A stretch of DNA of 8,421 bases from NCBI GenBank assembly GCA_007118195.1, contig SKSA01000256.1, positions 1-8,421 on the forward strand. The letters are read 5' to 3'. This document shows positions 1 through 8,100 of this stretch, one piece after another (position 1 is the first letter of the stretch; each line of letters opens with the position of its first letter). The stretch comes from Anaerobacillus sp. Its GTDB lineage: Bacteria > Bacillota > Bacilli > Bacillales > Anaerobacillaceae. The translations under genes and the position numbers were made by a program. Under the pieces are notes generated by a model. It was not told the origin of the DNA. It was given only the letters and a program-made list of their open reading frames with translations, and did not search any database.

Positions 1-1
1 A

Positions 2-397
2 TGTAATACCCCAACAGAACGGTTAAATGCGACGATCAAATCGTTTGTGATGATGTTTGATATGTATCGCCCTCACGTAACGGTATTTTATCAAGAAAGC
101 TTATATTTAGCTCCAGAATATTTTCAAGAAATCAAAAAGAAGCGTGATGAATATAAAGAAATGATGTTCAAGGTTGTCCAAGAAGGAATTGAATTAGGAG
201 AATTTAGAAAAGAACTTCCTGTTCCGATTACATCAATGGCTATTTTTGGTATGATTAACTGGACATACAAATGGTATAAAACTGACGGGAAATATACAAT
301 TCAAGAAATCGCTGATCTTTATGCAGATTTTGTGCTGCATGGGATGTTAACTACTGAAGCTTTACAAAAATATCGCAAATTACTAATAAATAATTAA
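2..397 (+). CDS. TetR-family transcriptional regulator, C-terminal part (5'-truncated by window edge)
   Basis: The frame is open from base 2 to the TAA at 395-397, giving about 131 visible residues. There is no convincing start: the first GTG/ATG codons, at 47-55, lie inside the conserved fold and have no ribosome binding site. The visible part looks like the ligand-binding and dimerisation domain of TetR repressors of the FadR/KstR2 type: a helix beginning [10 protein letters not shown], then VTVFYQES, then EGIELGEF, then a helix with [15 protein letters not shown], and a final helix [13 protein letters not shown]. The N-terminal helix-turn-helix (about 60-70 residues) lies upstream of the window. 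Relatives often sense acyl-CoAs and control fatty-acid or branched-chain degradation genes. Only 20 bases separate it from the biotin carrier gene, so it is probably cotranscribed with the operon and may autoregulate it; that control role is inferred from position. Family assignment is fairly safe; the ligand is unknown. Confidence 0.8.
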   Translation, partial: CNTPTERLNATIKSFVMMFDMYRPHVTVFYQESLYLAPEYFQEIKKKRDEYKEMMFKVVQEGIELGEFRKELPVPITSMAIFGMINWTYKWYKTDGKYTIQEIADLYADFVLHGMLTTEALQKYRKLLINN

Positions 398-417
398 GTT
401 TAGGGAGGCTGAAATTT

Positions 418-930
418 ATGTTTAAAATGAATGATTTGAAAGAACTAATTCGTGCGGTAGATCGTTCGAATATTGATGAGCTAATTGTGAAAGGGGATAA
501 TAACGAAAAGATTGAAATTCGCAAAAAAGGAACGCAAGTTATCGTTCATGATCAATTGGAAGCGGTGCCATCACCACAAGTTCAAGCATCACCACAACCG
601 ACGCCAGCACCAACACCGCCAACTGTGGCACCTACACAGCTAGAAGTGAAAACAGAAGAGCCTGCAGCACCGGCACCTACGGCTGATGAAAGCTTGCATA
701 AGATTACGTCACCAATGGTTGGGACATTTTATGCAGCGCCATCACCAGATGCAGATAACTATGTGAAAAAAGGTGATAATGTAACCAAAGATTCAGTCGT
801 TTGTATCGTTGAAGCGATGAAATTAATGAACGAGTTAGAAGCAGAAGTAGAAGGAGAAATCGTTGAAATATTAGCAGAGAATGGTCAGTTAGTAGAATAT
901 GGCCAACCACTTTTCCTAGTTAAGGCTTAA
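418..930 (+). CDS. AccB-type biotin carboxyl carrier protein of an acyl-CoA carboxylase
   Basis: This 170-residue protein carries the biotin that shuttles carboxyl groups from biotin carboxylase to the carboxyltransferase. The start ATG 418 follows AGGGAGG (402-408) at good spacing. Residues 1-37 resemble the N-terminal region of bacterial AccB ([16 protein letters not shown], then KIEIRKK). Residues 48-90 are a flexible Pro/Ala/Thr/Gln linker. Residues 93-169 form the biotinyl domain, with SPMVGTFY, the AccB 'thumb' segment around [12 protein letters not shown] (109-120), and the biotinylation motif EAMKLMNE with the modified lysine at K135 (bases 820-822). The thumb and N-terminal region mark it as AccB-like rather than the shorter 1.3S-transcarboxylase or MmdC carrier type. 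Length is close to the 150-170 usual for AccB. The gene lies just upstream of a propionyl-CoA-type carboxyltransferase, so it probably serves that enzyme and not fatty acid synthesis; this is inference from context. No biotin carboxylase gene is adjacent, so the partner must be encoded elsewhere. Confidence 0.9.
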   Translation: MFKMNDLKELIRAVDRSNIDELIVKGDNNEKIEIRKKGTQVIVHDQLEAVPSPQVQASPQPTPAPTPPTVAPTQLEVKTEEPAAPAPTADESLHKITSPMVGTFYAAPSPDADNYVKKGDNVTKDSVVCIVEAMKLMNELEAEVEGEIVEILAENGQLVEYGQPLFLVKA

Positions 931-1024
931 TATTGAATAGAAGCTTCAATGCTTCACCAACTAAAAATACTAGATATTTAGATTGTAGTTTCCACTTACA
1001 CTTGAAAAGGAGGTTGAAGCAGCT

Positions 1025-2581
1025 ATGGATATGTTTGATAAAATAGAAGAAATGGAAGAACGCCGTTGGAAAGTCAAAAATGGCGGTGGCGACGATCGAA
1101 TAGATGCGCAACATAATCGTGGAAAAAAAACGGCTAGAGAAAGAATTGACCTTTTAGTCGATGAAGGAACGTTTGTAGAAATTAATCCGTTTATTGAAAA
1201 TAGAGGTCTTGCGATTGCATCAGGAAGCTCAGAAGCTCCAGGTGAAGGTGTTGTAACTGGTTATGGGAAGATTGATGGAAGATTAATATTTTTGTTCGCT
1301 CAAGACTTCACGGTTTTCGGTGGTGCTTTAGGAGAGATGCATGCAACGAAAATTGCGAAAATTATGGATTTTGCTGCTGAAAATGGAGCACCGATTATTG
1401 GTTTGAATGATTCAGGTGGGGCAAGAATTCAAGAAGGTGTTCTTTCTTTAGATGGTTACGGCCATATTTTTTATCGGAATTCCATTTATTCAGGTGTCAT
1501 CCCACAAATTTCTGTGATTATGGGACCTTGTGCTGGTGGGGCCGTTTATTCACCGGCGATTACAGATTTTGTTTTCATGGTAGAGAAAACAAGTCAAATG
1601 TTTATTACAGGACCTAAAGTAATTAAAAGCGTAACAGGAGCGGACATCGCCACAGAAGATCTAGGTGGTGCAAGTGTCCATTCCACGGTAAGTGGGAATG
1701 CTCATTTTACAGCTCCTACGGAAGAAGAAGTGCTAGAAAAAGTGAGAAATCTCATACGTTTTCTTCCACAAAACAATACAGAAAAAGCACCTGCAAAGAA
1801 GGCAGAGACTAAGCTACCTCTTGATGAGAGAATTGATGAATTAATAGATTTAGTTCCAATTGATGGAACGAAAGTTTATGACGTTCGAAAAGTGATATTA
1901 GCGATTATCGATGATAACAACTTTATGGAAGTTCAACCATCTTTCGCTAAAAACATCGTCGTCGGTTTTGCAAGAATTAATGGTGAAACGGTTGGTATTG
2001 TTGCCAATCAACCGAAGTTTATGGCGGGTGGCTTAGATATCGATTCTTCTGATAAATGCTCAAGATTTATCCGATTCTGTGATTGTTTTAATATCCCGTT
2101 AATTACATTTGAAGATGTGAGTGGATTTATCCCTGGAGTTAAGCAGGAGCACGGTGGGATCATTCGCCATGGAGCAAAGATTTTATACGCTTACTCAGAA
2201 GCAACGGTTCCGAAGATCACTGTTATTTTAAGAAAAGGATACGGTGGTGCTTATGTTGCTTTAAATAGTAAAGCCATTGGTGCTGACCAAGTATTTGCTT
2301 GGCCAAACGCAGAAGTGGCTGTAATGGGACCTGAAGGCGCAGCAAACATCATTTTTGCTAAAGAAATTGCAGAAAGCGACAATCCTGAAGAAACGAGACA
2401 AGCAAAAATTCAAGAGTATCGCGAAAAGTTTGCTAACCCTTATGTAGCATCATCGAACGGAATGATTGATGATGTTATTGACCCAAGAGATACAAGAAAG
2501 TGTTTAATTAACGCTTTAGAAATGTTAACGAATAAGAAAAAGAAATTACCGAAGAAAAAACACGGGAATATTCCTTTATAA
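1025..2581 (+). CDS. Propionyl-CoA/acyl-CoA carboxylase carboxyltransferase (beta) subunit, PccB/YqjD/MmdA family
   Basis: This 518-residue cytoplasmic enzyme has two homologous crotonase-like halves and should transfer CO2 from carboxybiotin to an acyl-CoA, most likely propionyl-CoA, giving (S)-methylmalonyl-CoA. AAAGGAGG (1006-1013) precedes ATG 1025. The N-terminal half (about 1-250) has KKTARERIDLL, NDSGGARIQEG (128-138) and the oxyanion-hole segment GPCAGGAVYSP (167-177). A Lys/Ala/Glu-rich linker (about 251-263) leads to the C-terminal half, with DVSGFIPGVKQEHGGIIRHG (364-383), RKGYGGAYVALNSK (403-416), AWPNAEVAVMGPEGAANI (425-442) and the family's usual ending KKHGNIPL. Length is typical. 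Position V411 corresponds, by my alignment from memory, to Asp422 of Streptomyces PccB, a residue tied to acyl-chain choice; Val or Ile here is more like the MmdA/YqjD branch. A methylmalonyl-CoA decarboxylase role is therefore an alternative, but no membrane MmdB subunit is present and the carrier is AccB-like. Proximity to mutAB supports the propionyl-CoA role. Confidence 0.88.
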   Translation: MDMFDKIEEMEERRWKVKNGGGDDRIDAQHNRGKKTARERIDLLVDEGTFVEINPFIENRGLAIASGSSEAPGEGVVTGYGKIDGRLIFLFAQDFTVFGGALGEMHATKIAKIMDFAAENGAPIIGLNDSGGARIQEGVLSLDGYGHIFYRNSIYSGVIPQISVIMGPCAGGAVYSPAITDFVFMVEKTSQMFITGPKVIKSVTGADIATEDLGGASVHSTVSGNAHFTAPTEEEVLEKVRNLIRFLPQNNTEKAPAKKAETKLPLDERIDELIDLVPIDGTKVYDVRKVILAIIDDNNFMEVQPSFAKNIVVGFARINGETVGIVANQPKFMAGGLDIDSSDKCSRFIRFCDCFNIPLITFEDVSGFIPGVKQEHGGIIRHGAKILYAYSEATVPKITVILRKGYGGAYVALNSKAIGADQVFAWPNAEVAVMGPEGAANIIFAKEIAESDNPEETRQAKIQEYREKFANPYVASSNGMIDDVIDPRDTRKCLINALEMLTNKKKKLPKKKHGNIPL

Positions 2582-2597
2582 AAATTTTAATTAAACT

Positions 2598-2637
2598 AAC
2601 TACCATCAGTAGCAATTTTGTTCACTGATGGTTAGTT
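2598..2637 (+). other. Hairpin in the gap between carboxyltransferase gene and mutA
   Basis: The arms 2598-2610 and 2624-2637 pair over 13 base pairs, with one bulged T at 2633; the inner nine pairs (ACCATCAGT with ACTGATGGT) are perfect. The loop is 13 bases. The next bases are CACTTAATACTG, and the nearest short T-run (2653-2657) is about 15 bases away, so this does not look like a standard intrinsic terminator. It could be an mRNA processing or stability element, or a weak attenuator that sets mutase expression below carboxylase. The structure is seen in the sequence; the role is inference. The rest of the 2582-2669 gap is AT-rich and is too short for a cobalamin riboswitch. Confidence 0.5.
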
Positions 2638-2663
2638 CACTTAATACTGTTATTTTTAAAACA

Positions 2664-2673
2664 AGGTAGGTGA
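2664..2673 (+). promoter_or_regulatory. Ribosome binding site of mutA
   Basis: AAGGTAGGTGA (2663-2673) matches the anti-Shine-Dalgarno complement AAGGAGGTGA apart from one inserted T. The last G of the core (2670) is 5 bases before ATG 2676 and 8 before ATG 2679. The GTG at 2670-2672, which would extend the frame, overlaps the binding site itself and is therefore an unlikely start. Confidence 0.7.
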
Positions 2674-2675
2674 CC

Positions 2676-4781
2676 ATGATGTGTGCTAAACAAAAAAATG
2701 AAAATGTTTTTCAAAATATTTGTGATTTCCCGATACCAACCTATGATGAATGGAGACAAGCCGTAGAGAAATCTTTAAAGGGAGCTCCTTTTTCGAAATT
2801 GTTAACGAAAACATATGAAGAAATCATTTTACAGCCAATGTATCAACAGAAGGATATCGAGAATCTACCATTTACTGAAACGCTACCAGGACAATTTCCA
2901 TTTGTAAGAGGAACAGATGCTGTACAAGGAGAAAAGGATTGGTTAGTTGCTCAAGAGATGAATCACCCTTTACCTTCGTCGCTAAATGAATGGTTAAAAA
3001 ATGATCTAATAAAAGGTGTAAACGCAATTCATTTAGTTTTAGATGAACAAACGAAAAATGGCTTAAATATGTCAATTGAAGAAGGTAAGGTTGCATCTAA
3101 CGGAGTTTCTGTCACATCGATAGAAGATATTAATACGATCTTAAATGAGATCAATGTTAGTAAACTCCCATTTGTCATCCAAAGTGGTGTGAGTGCTGTT
3201 CCGATGGTAGGCTTGATTGCTTCTCATTTTACGAATCATAAAATACCGTTAACAGAGTTAAAAGGCTGTATCGGTGCCGACCCGTTAGCGATGTTAATAA
3301 AACATGGTACATTAAAATCTGATATGAATGCTTATTTAGACCAAATGGCTGAGGTAATCAAGTGGTCTACCAAAAATAGCCCCGAACTTCAAACTGTTTA
3401 TATTGAAGGTTCTCCTTACCATGAAGGTGGAGGAAGCGCCGTTCAAGAATTAGCATTTATGTTAGCCGTGGGAGTATACTATATTCGTGAACTGCAAAAG
3501 CGCGACTTATCTATTGATGAAATAGCTCCTTCCATTCGTTTCTCTATGTCTATCGGCTCAAACCTTTTTATGGAACTAGCTAAAGTTCGAGCTGCTAGAA
3601 TGTTATGGTCAAACATTATTGAAGCGTTTGGCGGTAACGAGCATTCTCAAAAATTAACATTACATGCACGTACATCACGTTGGACAAAAACAGTATATGA
3701 TCCGTATGTGAATATTTTAAGAAGTACTGTGGAAGCGTTTACAGCTGCTGTAGGTGGAGTAAATAGTTTACACGTAAGTGCGTTTGATGAGCCGTATACG
3801 TTACCTAATCATTTTTCAAGACGAATAGCTAGAAATATTCATTTTATTATTAAAGAGGAAGCACAAGTGAACAAGGCGTGGGACCCAGCAGGAGGCTCAT
3901 GGTATGTCGAGCACATTACCGCTGAAATCGCCAATAAGAGTTGGCAACAATTTCAGAGCATTGAAGAAAATGGCGGAATGTATGAAGCGATCATTCAAGG
4001 AATTCCTCAGCAGCTAGTTAACGAAGTATCAACAAAGAAAAAGCAAGATATTGAGAGGCGTAAACTTGTATTTGTTGGTGCTACAATGTATCCAAATAGC
4101 TCTGAACAACTTAATGTTCAAGGAGATGAAAGTTTAAAAGATAAGTTACAAGATCGTATGAAAACTCTTGACGAAAAGCCTGGTGTCAATGTTTCTATTA
4201 ATCTCAACAACGTAATGAATGACGTTATTGAATCGGCAGGACAAGGGGCGACGATCGAAGAGATAAGTGTAGCATTAGGAAAAGGAAATGGTGTAAAGGT
4301 TGAAAAAGTTGAAACTTATCGTGCTACCGAAGCATTTGAAGTTTTACGTCAATTTTCTGAGCAGAAACGCGAGCAAGGCGAACCTGTAAGCGTATTTTTA
4401 ACAAGTATTGGGGCTCTTGCTGAACATAAACCACGTACTGATTTCATCTCAAGTTTTTTTGAAACAGGTGGTTTTGATGTACTCAAAAACAACGGGTATG
4501 AAAACATAGATGAAGCGATAAATGCGACTATTGCAACTTCTGCTAATACTGCGGTTATTTGTGGGAAAAATGAAAGCTACAATAAATATGCAGTACAAAT
4601 TGTAGAAGAGGTAAAGAAGAAACGACCAGCTATGAAAGTTTTTGTTGCTGGAAAGCAAGACAGTCAATTAGAGGAGAAATTGCGAGAAGCAGGGGTAGAT
4701 GGCTATATTCATGTAGGTACAAATTGTTATCAATTACTACGTGATCTTCAAGGTGAAAAGGAGGCGATGATCAATGAGTAA
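2676..4781 (+). CDS. mutA: Methylmalonyl-CoA mutase, small (beta) subunit
   Basis: This protein of about 701 residues is the non-catalytic partner of MutB in the heterodimeric B12 enzyme that interconverts (R)-methylmalonyl-CoA and succinyl-CoA. The N-terminal two thirds form the mutase TIM-barrel-like domain: [14 protein letters not shown] near residues 23-36, then [13 protein letters not shown] (about 246-258), [24 protein letters not shown] (about 288-311), [14 protein letters not shown] and the barrel-end segment [11 protein letters not shown] (about 402-412). The C-terminal flavodoxin-like B12-binding domain (about 570-690) is recognisable but lacks DxHxxG: the matching stretch reads [11 protein letters not shown], as expected for the subunit that binds no cobalamin. 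ATG 2676 and ATG 2679 both fit the ribosome binding site, with 2679 better spaced; I give the longer form. The stop overlaps the mutB start by 8 bases, so the subunits are probably translationally coupled. It was identified by paralogy to MutB, the missing cobalt-ligand motif and gene order. Confidence 0.93.
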   Translation: MMCAKQKNENVFQNICDFPIPTYDEWRQAVEKSLKGAPFSKLLTKTYEEIILQPMYQQKDIENLPFTETLPGQFPFVRGTDAVQGEKDWLVAQEMNHPLPSSLNEWLKNDLIKGVNAIHLVLDEQTKNGLNMSIEEGKVASNGVSVTSIEDINTILNEINVSKLPFVIQSGVSAVPMVGLIASHFTNHKIPLTELKGCIGADPLAMLIKHGTLKSDMNAYLDQMAEVIKWSTKNSPELQTVYIEGSPYHEGGGSAVQELAFMLAVGVYYIRELQKRDLSIDEIAPSIRFSMSIGSNLFMELAKVRAARMLWSNIIEAFGGNEHSQKLTLHARTSRWTKTVYDPYVNILRSTVEAFTAAVGGVNSLHVSAFDEPYTLPNHFSRRIARNIHFIIKEEAQVNKAWDPAGGSWYVEHITAEIANKSWQQFQSIEENGGMYEAIIQGIPQQLVNEVSTKKKQDIERRKLVFVGATMYPNSSEQLNVQGDESLKDKLQDRMKTLDEKPGVNVSINLNNVMNDVIESAGQGATIEEISVALGKGNGVKVEKVETYRATEAFEVLRQFSEQKREQGEPVSVFLTSIGALAEHKPRTDFISSFFETGGFDVLKNNGYENIDEAINATIATSANTAVICGKNESYNKYAVQIVEEVKKKRPAMKVFVAGKQDSQLEEKLREAGVDGYIHVGTNCYQLLRDLQGEKEAMINE

Positions 4782-6924
4782 TCCAGATTTCACAAAAATT
4801 CCTTTTAATCGTTTGGTAAAAGAAAATAACGGTCTAGAACAGCCTTCTTTTACTGAAGAAGATTCGTTTCGAACACTTGAACAAATTCTCGTAAAACCTT
4901 TGTATACGAACAATGATACCGATGGTATGGAACATCTTGATTATGTATCTGGAGTCCCTCCATTTTTACGTGGACCGTATCCTGGGATGTATAAAACCCG
5001 TCCATGGACAGTTAGGCAATATGCTGGGTTCTCAACGGCAGAAGAAAGTAACGCTTTTTATCGTCGCAATCTAGCGGCTGGTCAAAAAGGTCTTTCGATC
5101 GCGTTTGATTTAGCAACTCACCGTGGCTATGATTCAGATCATCCACGTGTTGTCGGTGATGTCGGAAAGGCTGGAGTTGCCGTTGATTCAATTTTAGATA
5201 TGAAAGTATTATTTGACGGCATTCCATTAGATGAAATGAGTGTTTCGATGACGATGAATGGGGCTGTTTTACCTATTATGGCCTTTTACATTGTTGCCGC
5301 TGAAGAACAAGGTGTGAAACAAGAACAACTTACTGGAACGATTCAAAATGATATTTTAAAGGAATATATGGTACGAAATACGTATATTTATCCGCCAAAA
5401 CCGTCGATGAAAGCGATAGCTGATATTTTTGAATATACGTCTCGACATATGCCAAAGTTTAACAGTATCAGTATTTCAGGCTATCATATGCAAGAGGCAG
5501 GTGCTACAGCTGATATAGAGCTTGCTTATACGTTGGCAGATGGATTAGAGTATGTTCGAACCGGTATTGAAGCTGGCCTTGATGTTGATGCTTTTGCACC
5601 AAGGTTATCGTTTTTCTGGGCGGTTGGTATGAATTATTTTATGGAAGTAGCAAAAATGAGAGCTGCAAGATTACTTTGGGCACGATTAATTAAACCATTT
5701 AACCCTAAAAATGAAAAGTCACTTGCACTAAGAACGCACTCACAAACATCTGGGTGGAGTTTAACAGCACAAGACCCATTTAATAATGTTGCTAGAACGT
5801 GCATTGAAGCCTTGGCAGCTTCACTTGGTCATACTCAATCTCTCCATACGAATGCTTTAGATGAAGCAATTGCATTACCAACAGATTTCTCAGCTCGGAT
5901 TGCACGTAACACCCAGCTGTTTTTACAAGATGAAACAGGAATTTGTAACGTATTAGACCCTTGGGGCGGTTCTTATTATGTAGAGTCGTTAACGAAGCAA
6001 TTAGCCGAAAAGGCTTGGTCACACATTGAAGAAGTGGAGAAGCTAGGTGGAATGGCAAAGGCCATTGAAACAGGTCTTCCAAAAATGCGGATTGAGGAAG
6101 CCGCAGCGAGACGCCAAGCACATATTGACTCGAAAAAAGAGACGATTGTTGGTGTGAATAAATATCGTCTTGAACAAGAAGAGGATATTGAAATACTAAA
6201 CATTGATAACACAGCAGTTAGAGAATCGCAAATTAAGAGGTTAGAACAGCTAAGGAGTAATCGTGATGAGAAGGAAGTAACCCGTGCTTTAGAGGCAATC
6301 ACAACTGCTGCTGAAACTGGAGAAGGGAATTTGTTGGAGCTTGCCATTGAAGCCGCTCGTGCACGAGCAAGTTTAGGGGAAATTTCTGATGCGTATGAAA
6401 AGATTGTCGGTAGACATAAAGCAGTCATTCGCTCTATTAGTGGCGTTTATCGTGCTGAGTTTGCAGAAAGTGAAGAAATTGAACTTGTTAGGAAGCAGGC
6501 GGATGAATTTGCAGAAAATGAGGGAAGGCGTCCACGGATTATGATTGCTAAACTAGGTCAAGACGGACATGACCGTGGTGCTAAAGTAATTGCAACGGCA
6601 TTTGCTGATATAGGATTTGACGTTGATATCGGACCTTTATTCCAAACGCCAGAAGAAGCCGCACTCCAAGCAGTGGAAAACGATGTCCATGTGATTGGCA
6701 TGAGTTCTTTAGCTGCTGGTCATAAAACATTACTTCCTGAAGTTGTGAATGAATTGCGTAAGCTTGGTAGAGAAGATATATTAGTCATTATCGGTGGAGT
6801 TATACCACCACAAGATTATGACTATTTATATGAACAAGGAGCAGCCGCCATTTTTGGACCAGGAACCGTTATTCCAGTCGCCGCACAAAAAGTGTTAGAA
6901 AAAATAAACGAGCAACTTCTTTAA
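4774..6924 (+). CDS. mutB: Methylmalonyl-CoA mutase, large catalytic (alpha) subunit
   Basis: This 716-residue protein binds adenosylcobalamin and substrate and carries out the radical rearrangement between (R)-methylmalonyl-CoA and succinyl-CoA in the cytoplasm. AAAAGGAGG (4756-4764) lies 9 bases before ATG 4774, inside the end of mutA. The substrate domain shows [18 protein letters not shown] (76-93), HRGYDSD (116-122), [20 protein letters not shown] (187-206), [13 protein letters not shown] (233-245) and [10 protein letters not shown] (395-404). Counting against the Propionibacterium enzyme from memory, its active-site Y89, Q197, R207, Y243 and H244 match Y83, Q191, R201, Y237 and H238 at a constant offset of six. 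The C-terminal B12 domain (about 585-712) has QDGHDRG with the base-off cobalt ligand H599, then [10 protein letters not shown] (642-651) and IIGGVIPP (672-679). Length is normal and no key residue is missing, so the enzyme should be active. Isobutyryl-CoA and ethylmalonyl-CoA mutases are relatives, but the Y83/R201/H238 set and the MutA partner favour methylmalonyl-CoA. Confidence 0.97.
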   Translation: MSNPDFTKIPFNRLVKENNGLEQPSFTEEDSFRTLEQILVKPLYTNNDTDGMEHLDYVSGVPPFLRGPYPGMYKTRPWTVRQYAGFSTAEESNAFYRRNLAAGQKGLSIAFDLATHRGYDSDHPRVVGDVGKAGVAVDSILDMKVLFDGIPLDEMSVSMTMNGAVLPIMAFYIVAAEEQGVKQEQLTGTIQNDILKEYMVRNTYIYPPKPSMKAIADIFEYTSRHMPKFNSISISGYHMQEAGATADIELAYTLADGLEYVRTGIEAGLDVDAFAPRLSFFWAVGMNYFMEVAKMRAARLLWARLIKPFNPKNEKSLALRTHSQTSGWSLTAQDPFNNVARTCIEALAASLGHTQSLHTNALDEAIALPTDFSARIARNTQLFLQDETGICNVLDPWGGSYYVESLTKQLAEKAWSHIEEVEKLGGMAKAIETGLPKMRIEEAAARRQAHIDSKKETIVGVNKYRLEQEEDIEILNIDNTAVRESQIKRLEQLRSNRDEKEVTRALEAITTAAETGEGNLLELAIEAARARASLGEISDAYEKIVGRHKAVIRSISGVYRAEFAESEEIELVRKQADEFAENEGRRPRIMIAKLGQDGHDRGAKVIATAFADIGFDVDIGPLFQTPEEAALQAVENDVHVIGMSSLAAGHKTLLPEVVNELRKLGREDILVIIGGVIPPQDYDYLYEQGAAAIFGPGTVIPVAAQKVLEKINEQLL

Positions 6925-6941
6925 TGAAAAAAGAATGCTCG

Positions 6942-7007
6942 GTCGATTTTCTTGAGTGAGCCTCTAAAATTCGTCAGAAGTTTAAAGCGAAGCGAGAGAA
7001 AATCGAC
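6942..7007. repeat. 11-bp inverted repeat in the mutB-meaB gap (part of a putative dispersed repeat)
   Basis: GTCGATTTTCT (6942-6952) is repeated as its exact reverse complement AGAAAATCGAC (6997-7007), with 44 bases between. The RNA could form a long-loop stem just upstream of the meaB ribosome binding site, whose GGAGG begins 15 bases after the right arm. There is no T-run of terminator length after it; only TTTTT at 7012-7016 follows. The left arm and adjacent bases (6941-6970) resemble 8346-8375 near the end of the window, which suggests an inserted intergenic repeat and not a dedicated regulator. Confidence 0.6.
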
Positions 7008-7021
7008 GACATTTTTAAAAT

Positions 7022-7026
7022 GGAGG
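7022..7026 (+). promoter_or_regulatory. Ribosome binding site of meaB (decides the start)
   Basis: GGAGG lies 8 bases upstream of ATG 7035, which is ideal spacing. The upstream in-frame ATG at 7020-7022 overlaps this site and has no binding site of its own, so the shorter reading is preferred. Confidence 0.8.
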
Positions 7027-7034
7027 AGATTAAC

Positions 7035-8051
7035 ATGAATAACGATAAAGAACAAACTCCTCGTAGAAAAAAGCAATTAGATGTTGGAGATTATGTCACT
7101 GGAGTTTTAGAAAATAATCGAGCAATACTTGCACGAACGATTACTTTAGTGGAAAGTAATGCTGAAAAACATCTGCAGTTAGGGCAAAAAGTGATTAGTG
7201 AACTTTTACCGTACACGGGGAAATCAATACGAATTGGTATCACGGGGCTTCCTGGTGCTGGGAAAAGTACGTTAATTGAAGCGTTAGGATCTTATTTATG
7301 TGATCGAGGTCATAAAGTGGCCGTTCTTGCTGTCGACCCTAGTAGTCAAGTATCTAAAGGGAGTATTCTTGGTGATAAAACAAGAATGGAACAGTTGACA
7401 AGAAATAAAAATGCCTTCATACGTCCGACCCCTTCCGGAGGAACATTAGGTGGTGTAGCTCGAAAAAGTCGAGAAACGATGCTTGTTTGTGAAGCAGCAG
7501 GATATGACGTCATTATCGTAGAAACGGTGGGCGTTGGACAAAGCGAAACGACCGTTCGTTCTATGGTTGATTTTTTCCTCGTTTTACTGATTACTGGAGC
7601 GGGTGATGAACTCCAAGGAATGAAAAAAGGCGTTTTAGAGATTGCCGATGCGATTTTTATTAATAAAGCAGATGGCGATAATAAAATTAAGGCACTCTCA
7701 GCAAAAGAAGAGTATAATCAAATTTTGCACTACTTACCAACGGCAACGAAAGGGTGGGAAACGAAAGCATATACTTGTTCTGCCTTAAAAGAAGAAGAGA
7801 TAGATACTATTTGGGATGTAGTAAATAATTATATCTCTCATACGAAACAGGAAAATATATTCAATGAACGTCGCAAAGAGCAATTATTTCTTTGGCTAAA
7901 TGAAACATTACAAGCCCAATTACTTAATCGTTTTTACGACCACCCAACAATAAAAAATAGTTTACCCACATATAAGGCGGAAATTGAAGCAGGGACAACG
8001 ACAGTAACTTTAGCGGCCCAAAAGTTACTAGAGGCTTATGATAATAGTTAA
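7035..8051 (+). CDS. meaB: MeaB/ArgK-family GTPase, methylmalonyl-CoA mutase chaperone
   Basis: This 338-residue G3E-type P-loop GTPase binds methylmalonyl-CoA mutase, gates delivery of adenosylcobalamin and protects the enzyme from inactivation; that role is known for MeaB and human MMAA. Numbered from ATG 7035, the motifs are: Walker A GLPGAGKST (71-79); VDPSS (100-104) followed by GSILGDKTRM; the switch-like ETVGVGQSE (163-171); and the guanine-specificity motif NKADGDN (210-216). The C-terminal part (about 270-338) matches the dimerisation arm in length. Total length is close to the usual 320-340. An in-frame ATG at 7020 would add five residues, but it overlaps the ribosome binding site. 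The gene is last in the cluster, 110 bases after mutB, and is followed by a strong terminator. Older databases name this family ArgK (lysine/arginine/ornithine transport kinase); adjacency to mutAB makes the mutase role much the more likely. Confidence 0.95.
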   Translation: MNNDKEQTPRRKKQLDVGDYVTGVLENNRAILARTITLVESNAEKHLQLGQKVISELLPYTGKSIRIGITGLPGAGKSTLIEALGSYLCDRGHKVAVLAVDPSSQVSKGSILGDKTRMEQLTRNKNAFIRPTPSGGTLGGVARKSRETMLVCEAAGYDVIIVETVGVGQSETTVRSMVDFFLVLLITGAGDELQGMKKGVLEIADAIFINKADGDNKIKALSAKEEYNQILHYLPTATKGWETKAYTCSALKEEEIDTIWDVVNNYISHTKQENIFNERRKEQLFLWLNETLQAQLLNRFYDHPTIKNSLPTYKAEIEAGTTTVTLAAQKLLEAYDNS

Positions 8052-8062
8052 ATATTAAATAT

Positions 8063-8100
8063 AAAAGGCAAGAGAATTTATTTTCTCTTAGCCTTTTTTT
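8063..8100 (+). terminator. Rho-independent terminator of the operon
   Basis: The stem pairs AAAAGGCAAGAGAA (8063-8076) with TTCTCTTAGCCTTTT (8083-8097), with one bulged A at 8090 and a TTTATT loop (8077-8082). A run of seven T (8094-8100) closes it. It begins 11 bases after the meaB stop, and marks the end of the transcription unit. Confidence 0.93.

Noticed and set aside
418..2581. Sodium-pumping methylmalonyl-CoA decarboxylase (MmdA plus biotin carrier)
   Set aside because: No membrane MmdB subunit or small MmdD is present, and the carrier has the AccB N-terminal region and thumb instead of the short MmdC form. The carboxylase reading fits better, though it is not proven.
2582..2669. Possible cobalamin riboswitch ahead of the B12-dependent mutase genes
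   Set aside because: The gap is only about 90 bases, far shorter than a cobalamin riboswitch, and I found no B12-box-like sequence; only the simple hairpin is present.
2670..2675. GTG at 2670 as the start of mutA
   Set aside because: It lies inside the ribosome binding site of the two following ATG codons and has no site of its own.
5792..6121. Minus-strand open frame of about 109 codons inside mutB
   Set aside because: It lies fully within the mutB gene, shows no recognisable domain and has no plausible context.
5976..6428. Minus-strand open frame of about 150 codons inside mutB
   Set aside because: It is antisense to the strongly conserved mutase coding frame, is rich in Ser/Ala as expected from reverse-reading, and resembles no family known to me.
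7020..7034. ATG at 7020 as the start of meaB
   Set aside because: It overlaps the GGAGG that is well spaced for ATG 7035.
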